A DNA stretch of 11,560 nucleotides, from positions 1-11,560 of the forward strand of contig JAFSHE010000209.1 of NCBI GenBank assembly GCA_017440445.1. Direction: 5' to 3'. Within the stretch, counting starts at the first letter, position 1. Each line of letters opens with the position of its first letter. Under the pieces are notes generated by a model. The model saw only the letters and a program-made list of their open reading frames with translations, made no database searches and had not been told where the DNA came from. The stretch is from Oscillospiraceae bacterium (GTDB lineage Bacteria > Bacillota_A > Clostridia > Oscillospirales > Ruminococcaceae). This document shows positions 6,433 to 11,560 of this stretch, one piece after another. The position numbers and the translations under genes are program-made.

Positions 6433-9198
6433 TCATTCATTATCCAGTATATCCGAAATTATCTCATTTGCACCATCGTAATCGTAATCGTCTATCTTCT
6501 CACGGACAGCACGTATTTTATCAGCAAGCGCATCTGATAGCTTGTATCCGAGTATCTTATCGACCGTTTCAAGCGCCTTGTCGCCCTCAAACTCGTCGAT
6601 ATATCCACGTATCCCGGAAAGACATTCGGTCAGGCGGTCCTTTGATATCTCCTCTGCGTCTGCGCTTATATCCTGCTTCTTTTCCGCAACGTAGGGTGCG
6701 ATGCTGTCAAGCAGCATACAATACTCGGAAAGAAGCTTTTCCGCACCGCTTTCTATCGTGCGGATATCGCCTGCCTTTCCCGCCTTTTCCTGCTCAAATG
6801 CCGCCTGCGACAGCTCGTTTGCACCTATGCTGGCACAAACGCTCTTCATGGCATGGACTTCAATAGTATAGGTCGTGACATCCTTTTCTGCAAGGGCCGC
6901 ACGTATCTTCTTTACCTTCTTGTAACCATCACCGTATACGACCTTAAGTATTGACAGGAAGGAATCAACATTACCCGAAAACTTCTTAAGAGCCTCATCG
7001 GTATTTATTCCTCGGATAGAGATGTCCGCTGCGTCCGCCGAAGCCTCCTGAGTCTGCTCCACATACACCTTCTGCTGCTTTTCACTGCTTATCCAGTGCG
7101 ACAGTATCGTAAACAGACGCTTTGTATCAATGGGCTTTGCAAGGAAATCATTCATTCCCGCCTCAATAAATGCCTTTTCGACACCCTTCATGGCATTTGC
7201 GGTAAGGGCTACTATCGGCACGTTTCTTGCATAATCCGTACCAAGCTCACGTATCTTCTGTGTGGTCTCAACACCATCCATTATCGGCATCATGTGGTCC
7301 ATGAAAATGATATCGTATGTATTGCCCTGTTCAATAAGCTCAAGTGCTTCAAATCCGCTTGCAGCAAGGGTTATCTCGGGCTTGTAGGTGGATATCAGAC
7401 CCTCTGCGACCCTGAGGTTTACAAGGTTGTCATCCACGATAAGCACCCTCGCCTCGGGGCATACGAAGGAAACATCACTGTATCGCTGCTCGCTGCGGCG
7501 GAGTCCTGTGCTTACTCCGTTAAGCATGGAAACTATCGAATAAAGCATAACTGGCTTTCTGATAAACAGGATATCGTTGATTATATCGTCATCGGCAAAA
7601 TCAGCCGCACCTATCATCGCTGACGGACGTATATTGCTGCTTCGCAGTCTTTCGTAACAGCTCTTTACCTGATCTACTGCGGTCTTGTAATCGAACAGCA
7701 GATAGTTTTCTGCGCCGTCAACTGCCTTAAGCTGCGATATCTCCTCCACCGAGGACAATACAGTATGCCTGATATCAAGCGAAGCCGCTGTTTTTATAAT
7801 ACTCTCACGGCAGTATTTATCAGGCTCATATAAAAATATATGATACTTTTTATCCTTGTCCGGAGAAGCGCAGGGTGCATTATCTGCCATCACCTGCTCG
7901 ATCGCGACAGTAAATCTCGTTCCTTCTCCGAAACGGCTTGCTACTGTTATATCTCCATCCATCATTCTTGCCAATCTCCTTGCTATCGCCAGACCCAGAC
8001 CTGTTCCCTGTATCTCACGGTTACGTCTGGAATTTACCTGCGTAAACTCCTCAAACAGATTCTGAAGATCCTCCTGCTTTATACCTATGCCTGTATCGCT
8101 GACATCGAAATATATCCTGACACGATTTCTTGCGGGGTATCTTACGCAATATACGCTGAGCGCTATCCGTCCCTTTGCGGTGAATTTTGTTGCATTTCCC
8201 ATAATATTGAGAAGTATCTGCTTTACACGCAGCTCGTCACCGATAAGCGCAGCGGGAAGCTCGGGACTGACGTCCACTGTGAATGATATCTCCTTGCCCG
8301 AAATACGTGCATTGATAAGATTCTGAACATCATTGATGGTGGAGGATAATATGTATTCCTCCTTTGCCAGTACCATCCTGTTTGCGTCTATCTTCGAGAA
8401 ATCCAGTATGTCATTTATTATCGCAAGCAGATTTGATGCGGAATTACGTATCGTAGTAACATACTCCGCATTTATCGGGGAAAGCTCTGAGCGCTCCAGC
8501 AGCTCGGACATTCCGCAGATAGCATTCATGGGAGTGCGTATCTCATGGGACATATTCGCAAGAAAGGCTGATTTTGCCTTGTCCGCCTCCTGTGCCTCGT
8601 TCTTTTTTATCTCAACAAGCCTTATAAGACAGTTGACGTTATCCGCATGCTGCTTTGCCCTCTCCACCTGCTTGTTGTTTGTTTTTATCAGGATGGCAAG
8701 AGCACCCGCACCCGAGGCATATATGAACATCTTAAGTATAAAATCTATAACAGGATTATCAGGATTCAGCTTTGCTGTTATAAGGTCCGGACAGAAGATA
8801 AATCCTGCTACATACAATAAAACAACAGCGATCATCTGTGTTACTATTATGCGGGTATCATGATATAATGCGGTAAGGCACAGGATAGGAAGCATTACCA
8901 TCTCGAAATGCCCTGCATCGTTGCATGCGATACTGTGAAGCGCTGCGAGTATCAGCAGACCAGCGCCCACCATCGTTTCCTGAACACGTATAGAAACTCC
9001 GCTTTTGAATGTGGGATATGTCAGGATTACAGGAAGCGCTGCTGTTGCCAGCAGAACATACAATTCTACCTTTAAAATTATACACTCAACTATAATGATA
9101 ACTGCAACAATAACAATGAAAAAATATATCAGCTTACCAATATACCGCCTGTCTGATACCAGACCATACATCTTGCTGTAATCTGCCAACCTGAACAC
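6433..9198 (-). CDS. Hybrid sensor histidine kinase with two receivers and HPt
   Basis: This is a 921-residue membrane kinase. Six hydrophobic segments (about 22-42, 45-62, 74-92, 97-113, 116-136, 150-171) have almost no external loop, so the signal is probably sensed in or near the membrane. A coiled coil (about 172-212) leads to HisKA with His218 in SHEIRTP, then HATPase with N335, DTGIG (368-372) and GTGLGLAI (398-405). A weak receiver-like domain (452-560) keeps Asp503 and Lys548 but has YEPD where the acidic pair should be. The second receiver (583-703) is complete: Asp589/590, Asp634, Thr666, Lys688. The HPt domain (about 728-838) has His782 in HAMKS. An acidic helical tail fills 851-921. 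The likely relay is His218, Asp634, His782, then Asp51 of the next gene's receiver. The GTG start has AAGGG just upstream; a TTG three codons in is an alternative. Confidence 0.94.
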   Translation of the reverse strand: MFRLADYSKMYGLVSDRRYIGKLIYFFIVIVAVIIIVECIILKVELYVLLATAALPVILTYPTFKSGVSIRVQETMVGAGLLILAALHSIACNDAGHFEMVMLPILCLTALYHDTRIIVTQMIAVVLLYVAGFIFCPDLITAKLNPDNPVIDFILKMFIYASGAGALAILIKTNNKQVERAKQHADNVNCLIRLVEIKKNEAQEADKAKSAFLANMSHEIRTPMNAICGMSELLERSELSPINAEYVTTIRNSASNLLAIINDILDFSKIDANRMVLAKEEYILSSTINDVQNLINARISGKEISFTVDVSPELPAALIGDELRVKQILLNIMGNATKFTAKGRIALSVYCVRYPARNRVRIYFDVSDTGIGIKQEDLQNLFEEFTQVNSRRNREIQGTGLGLAIARRLARMMDGDITVASRFGEGTRFTVAIEQVMADNAPCASPDKDKKYHIFLYEPDKYCRESIIKTAASLDIRHTVLSSVEEISQLKAVDGAENYLLFDYKTAVDQVKSCYERLRSSNIRPSAMIGAADFADDDIINDILFIRKPVMLYSIVSMLNGVSTGLRRSEQRYSDVSFVCPEARVLIVDDNLVNLRVAEGLISTYKPEITLAASGFEALELIEQGNTYDIIFMDHMMPIMDGVETTQKIRELGTDYARNVPIVALTANAMKGVEKAFIEAGMNDFLAKPIDTKRLFTILSHWISSEKQQKVYVEQTQEASADAADISIRGINTDEALKKFSGNVDSFLSILKVVYGDGYKKVKKIRAALAEKDVTTYTIEVHAMKSVCASIGANELSQAAFEQEKAGKAGDIRTIESGAEKLLSEYCMLLDSIAPYVAEKKQDISADAEEISKDRLTECLSGIRGYIDEFEGDKALETVDKILGYKLSDALADKIRAVREKIDDYDYDGANEIISDILDNE

Positions 9199-9231
9199 TT
9201 CCCTTCGGAAAGATATATTTATACATATTAT

Positions 9232-9260
9232 ATTTTAACATATTTCCACTATTTAGTCAA
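9232..9260 (-). promoter_or_regulatory. Sigma-A promoter of the signalling operon
   Basis: On the minus strand TTGACT (9255-9260), a 17-nt spacer and TAAAAT (9232-9237) are preceded by the extended -10 element TG-T. The start point should be near 9225, about 27 nt before the kinase start codon. Confidence 0.7.
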
Positions 9261-9322
9261 TAAAACACATGCTGTCTGCACATTATTTGTACATAGTATA
9301 TAGTTCTTTTGGTCAATATCTG

Positions 9323-9351
9323 TTGACAAATACAACATCTTATATTATAAT
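9323..9351 (+). promoter_or_regulatory. Perfect-consensus sigma-A promoter of the lipid-kinase-like gene
   Basis: TTGACA (9323-9328), a 17-nt spacer and TATAAT (9346-9351) match the consensus at all 12 positions. The start point should be near 9358, leaving about 49 nt of leader. A GTCAA at 9312-9316 forms a short inverted repeat with the -35 box, too short to call an operator. Confidence 0.85.
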
Positions 9352-9406
9352 TTAATTTAATAAGTAATATTGAAATTATCTGCATCAGTAAGAAGGCGGT
9401 GAATAT

Positions 9407-10360
9407 ATGCGACACATCTTCATAATAAACCCTGCCGCAGGAAAAAAAGACTGTGCTGAAAGCATGCGTTCAAATATCGAAACAGTATGCGCAAAGCATG
9501 ATATAGAGCCGCTTATCTTCACCTCGGAATACGCTGGATATGAGCGTGAAATGACTGAGAAGCTATGCGATCTGTTCCCTGATGAGCAGATAAGATTTTA
9601 CAGCATCGGAGGCTCGGGAACCCTTACGAACATCGTATCGGGAATACGTGATCTGTCCACAACAGAGGTCGCATGTTATCCCACGGGACTTACCAATGAC
9701 TTTCTCAAATGCTACGGAAAAACTGCGGTATATTTCCGCTCGCTCGACGCTCTTATAACAGGAAGGGTAGATAACGTTGATGTTATAGATATAAACGGCT
9801 ACAGGTCACTTGACTTTGCATGCTTCGGGCTTGGTAACTCCTGCTTCAGCGACGCACTGATATTCAAGCTTATCTCCATGATAAGCTCCAATCTTGTTTA
9901 TACCGTCAGCGTTGTTGTTGACCTGCTTCGTAACAAATGCGGAAAATACAATATCGAGATAGATGGAAAAGACTGCACAGGCGAGTATGCGATGGTGGCT
10001 TGCTTCAACGGAATATGCATGGGTGGAACGGTCACACCGCTAAAAGACCCCCGTCCGAACGACAGAACGCTTAACTTTGTTTTCGCAAGCAAGATGTCCA
10101 GAATACGACAGCTAAGGACGTTCATCGACTTCGCCAAGGGCAAGATCGAAAAGCACAAGGGTCGTATAAGACTTGTAAACGGACAGCACGCAGAGATATC
10201 AAGGGCTGACGGCAAGCCAACGGTATTCAACTGCGATGGAGAATGTGTACGCGGTATGAATAATGTCGTAAAGCTCTCGTCCGGTACGCTTAGATTTGTC
10301 GTGCCTGAAAACGCAAGCATCATCCCGCCGACAAAGCTTGATCCCGAGTCACTTTTCTGA
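9407..10360 (+). CDS. DAGK-family (diacylglycerol/lipid) kinase-like protein with variant motifs
   Basis: This is a 317-residue soluble protein of the diacylglycerol/sphingosine/NAD-kinase superfamily, whose members phosphorylate membrane lipids with ATP. Family features are NPAAGKK (8-14), the glycine-rich loop GGSGT (68-72), PTGLTNDFLKCYG (92-104), GICMGGTVTPLKDPRPNDRTL (split over 202-222, the usual lid region) and NCDGEC (275-280), the expected DGE motif. Two positions are unusual: the conserved Asp of GGDGT is Ser70, and the usual G-T-G-N-D appears as GLTND (94-98). Substrate and even activity are therefore uncertain. The ATG is preceded five bases upstream by GGCGGTG, one mismatch from GGAGGTG. 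The gene has its own consensus promoter and terminator and is divergent from the kinase operon. A link to that operon is not shown. Confidence 0.85.
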   Translation: MRHIFIINPAAGKKDCAESMRSNIETVCAKHDIEPLIFTSEYAGYEREMTEKLCDLFPDEQIRFYSIGGSGTLTNIVSGIRDLSTTEVACYPTGLTNDFLKCYGKTAVYFRSLDALITGRVDNVDVIDINGYRSLDFACFGLGNSCFSDALIFKLISMISSNLVYTVSVVVDLLRNKCGKYNIEIDGKDCTGEYAMVACFNGICMGGTVTPLKDPRPNDRTLNFVFASKMSRIRQLRTFIDFAKGKIEKHKGRIRLVNGQHAEISRADGKPTVFNCDGECVRGMNNVVKLSSGTLRFVVPENASIIPPTKLDPESLF

Positions 10361-10425
10361 TACGGACGCATAACTGTACATACACAAATATCCCCCGCTG
10401 TTAATCAGGATAGTCATAAAGAAGA

Positions 10426-10468
10426 AAATCCAGAGAAGATTTATTTTTCTTCTCTGGATTTATTATTT
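10426..10468. terminator. Bidirectional rho-independent terminator
   Basis: AAATCCAGAGAAG (10426-10438) pairs perfectly with CTTCTCTGGATTT (10449-10461), a 13-bp stem with a 10-nt loop. T-rich tails follow on both strands (ATTATTT on plus, TTTTCTTCTTT on minus). It separates the convergent lipid-kinase-like and TraX-family genes. Confidence 0.88.
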
Positions 10469-10477
10469 CCTAAAAAA

Positions 10478-11260
10478 TCATAATCTGTCCAATATTACTT
10501 TTACAATAAATATTATCAGATAGTGGAGCGGATAAAAGATATAGAAAAACCATTTTGCAAAGTTAGGGTGTTTGCCTTTTCTACCATTATAGAATATAGT
10601 CATGCAAAAATATGCCGCCATAAAAACTGCAAGCATAACAAACATATATAAAAGTAACTTAAATGTAGGAACTGTACCCAATGAGAAAAGATTTATTGAA
10701 GTGTGGAGAAATATCAGTAAGCTATACGCAATAAATCTCGCTTTCGGTCTGTCCCGTAAGATATGTAGGAATAATATGAATAATACGCCAAAAACCATCC
10801 AGTCCGAATAAAGTAACACTGTCACAGCATCACACAGGATAATAAGCAATATTCTTTGCCACAGCTTGAATCTACTTTCCCATGCAATAATGGAAAGCAA
10901 TCCGAAAAACAGTGTAAATATCACATTGAACGTCCACCAACCGTATATCGGCTGAAATAAAAGCCAATGAAAAGGCTGTGAAATACAAGCAAACAATAAC
11001 AGTCTTAACGCATATTTCTTTCTGTCCCTTGTATATTTGTATCCGTCGGCTATAAAGAAAAACATAACAGGCGGGCAAAAAAGTGATAAGCCTGAAATCA
11101 GAAGCAACGGTATAGGAAGTTCATATAGAGCAAGTTCTTTCTCCGGATGATTCATAAGATTTATCCAGGCTATCATATGGCCTATAAACATTGGAATATA
11201 TGCAAGATATTTCATCATGTCACGATTCAATATCTTGATGTTACTGTTAATACACTTCAT
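10478..11260 (-). CDS. TraX-family integral membrane protein
   Basis: This is a 260-residue protein, mostly hydrophobic, with about eight membrane segments. It resembles the TraX family, named for the plasmid pilin acetylase, although most chromosomal members in Firmicutes have no known function and some may act as acyltransferases. Supporting features are the N-terminal LNRDMMKYLAYIPMFIGHM (11-29), FNVIFTLFFGLLSI (111-124) and the C-terminal KWFFYIFYPLHYLIIFI (236-252), which is the family's hallmark. The common Asp-His near residue 28 reads Gly-His here. The ATG at 11260 has AAGGAG seven bases upstream; an in-frame TTG at 11281 has no proper site and was not used. The gene looks more AT-rich than its neighbours, hinting at a different origin. 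No pilin or conjugation gene is nearby. Confidence 0.85.
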   Translation of the reverse strand: MKCINSNIKILNRDMMKYLAYIPMFIGHMIAWINLMNHPEKELALYELPIPLLLISGLSLFCPPVMFFFIADGYKYTRDRKKYALRLLLFACISQPFHWLLFQPIYGWWTFNVIFTLFFGLLSIIAWESRFKLWQRILLIILCDAVTVLLYSDWMVFGVLFILFLHILRDRPKARFIAYSLLIFLHTSINLFSLGTVPTFKLLLYMFVMLAVFMAAYFCMTIFYNGRKGKHPNFAKWFFYIFYPLHYLIIFIVKVILDRL

Positions 11261-11302
11261 GATCGAACTCCTTCCTATCAATTCAAAGATGTTGATAAAA
11301 CA

Positions 11303-11331
11303 ATTCTAACAAGAATACCAGAAATAGTCAG
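11303..11331 (-). promoter_or_regulatory. Candidate promoter of the TraX-family gene
   Basis: On the minus strand CTGACT (11326-11331), a 17-nt spacer and TAGAAT (11303-11308) are preceded by the extended -10 element TG-T. The -35 box matches at four of six positions. The start point would be near 11296, giving a leader of about 36 nt. Confidence 0.45.
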
Positions 11332-11432
11332 CAACATAGGTAACATAACGCCTCTTTCGACATAAATACCAAAAGTGGCTTTGCAGTACCTCTATATAAC
11401 AATCCATCTTATGGCAGTGGGGATTACTGTGA

Positions 11433-11560
11433 TTATTCCAGTCCGGAGAGGAAATCGACCAGCGGCAGATGGTATTTTGCAGCAAGGGATTCCGCTTCAC
11501 GGATTGCCGCTGTATCATGCATAGCAGCAGGGGTATGGGCATCAACGCCGATGATGGCGG
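11433..11560 (-). CDS. C-terminal end of a PHP-domain (histidinol-phosphatase-like) protein
   Basis: The minus strand carries an open frame from the window edge to a TAA at 11433-11435, giving the last 41 residues. It begins AIIGVDAHTP, which matches the metal-binding Asp-x-His motif near the C-terminus of PHP-domain phosphoesterases such as HisJ/HisK histidinol-phosphatases. An alanine-rich helix (AAIREAESLAAKYH) and a short tail DFLSGLE follow, as in that family. The rest lies beyond the right edge, so the substrate cannot be assigned; YcdX-like and other PHP hydrolases share the motif. About 170 nt without a clear hairpin separate it from the TraX-family gene, which seems to have its own promoter. 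Confidence 0.7.
   Translation of the reverse strand, partial: AIIGVDAHTPAAMHDTAAIREAESLAAKYHLPLVDFLSGLE

Noticed and set aside
9199..9406. Possible cyclic-di-GMP riboswitch upstream of the lipid-kinase-like gene or the kinase operon.
   Set aside because: The leaders are only about 27 and 49 nt, and no GEMM-type conserved core is visible.
4403..11379. The word CAAAAGTGGCTT occurs both at the operon hairpin (near 4404) and near 11370.
   Set aside because: The second copy lacks a matching arm to form a hairpin and lies next to an unrelated gene; a 12-base match in a terminator-like context is not enough to call a repeat family.
11306..11545. A 79-codon minus-strand open frame at the right end.
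   Set aside because: It is rich in Cys, His and Trp with no domain pattern, and overlaps in another frame the convincing PHP-domain C-terminus that ends at 11433.

Overview
The window looks like a chromosomal segment of a low-to-moderate-GC Gram-positive Clostridium relative, most likely a Ruminococcus-like member of the Oscillospiraceae. The clues are strong A/G-rich Shine-Dalgarno sites, consensus sigma-A promoters, short rho-independent terminators, an AraC/cupin sugar-type regulator beside a glycosidase-like gene, and long HisKA/REC/HPt hybrid kinases of the kind common in gut Clostridia. The genus is an inference; there is no rRNA or other marker. I see no insertion sequence, CRISPR array, tRNA or rRNA.

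Left part (1-4054). An AT-rich control region (1-262) rich in inverted repeats lies between a possible divergent gene running off the left edge and an AraC-family regulator (263-1093). A dprA-like gene (minus strand) follows, converging on the regulator across a shared terminator. It is divergent from a 585-codon GH42-like (alpha/beta)8-barrel protein. The two divergent promoters are both near consensus. The glycosidase-like promoter carries an 11-bp word that also occurs upstream of the AraC gene, so this regulator may control the glycosidase-like gene.

Middle part (4073-9260). On the minus strand a two-gene signalling operon runs from a near-consensus promoter: a six-TM hybrid sensor kinase (HisKA, HATPase, degenerate receiver, receiver, HPt, helical tail), then 15 nt later a response regulator with REC, an intact HD-GYP phosphodiesterase and two apparently degenerate GGDEF domains. 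Together they read as a multistep phosphorelay controlling cyclic-di-GMP breakdown. Downstream of it is a small zinc-ribbon protein of unknown function.

Right part (9261-11560). Divergent from the kinase is a DAGK-family lipid-kinase-like gene with altered glycine-rich motifs. It converges on an AT-rich TraX-family membrane protein gene. The right edge holds the last 41 codons of a PHP-domain (histidinol-phosphatase-like) protein on the minus strand.

No wholly new system is evident. The points most worth following are the tandem degenerate GGDEF regulator, the GH42-like orphan enzyme with an Asp-Asp pair where Asn-Glu is expected, the possible AraC operator shared by two promoters, and the variant lipid kinase.
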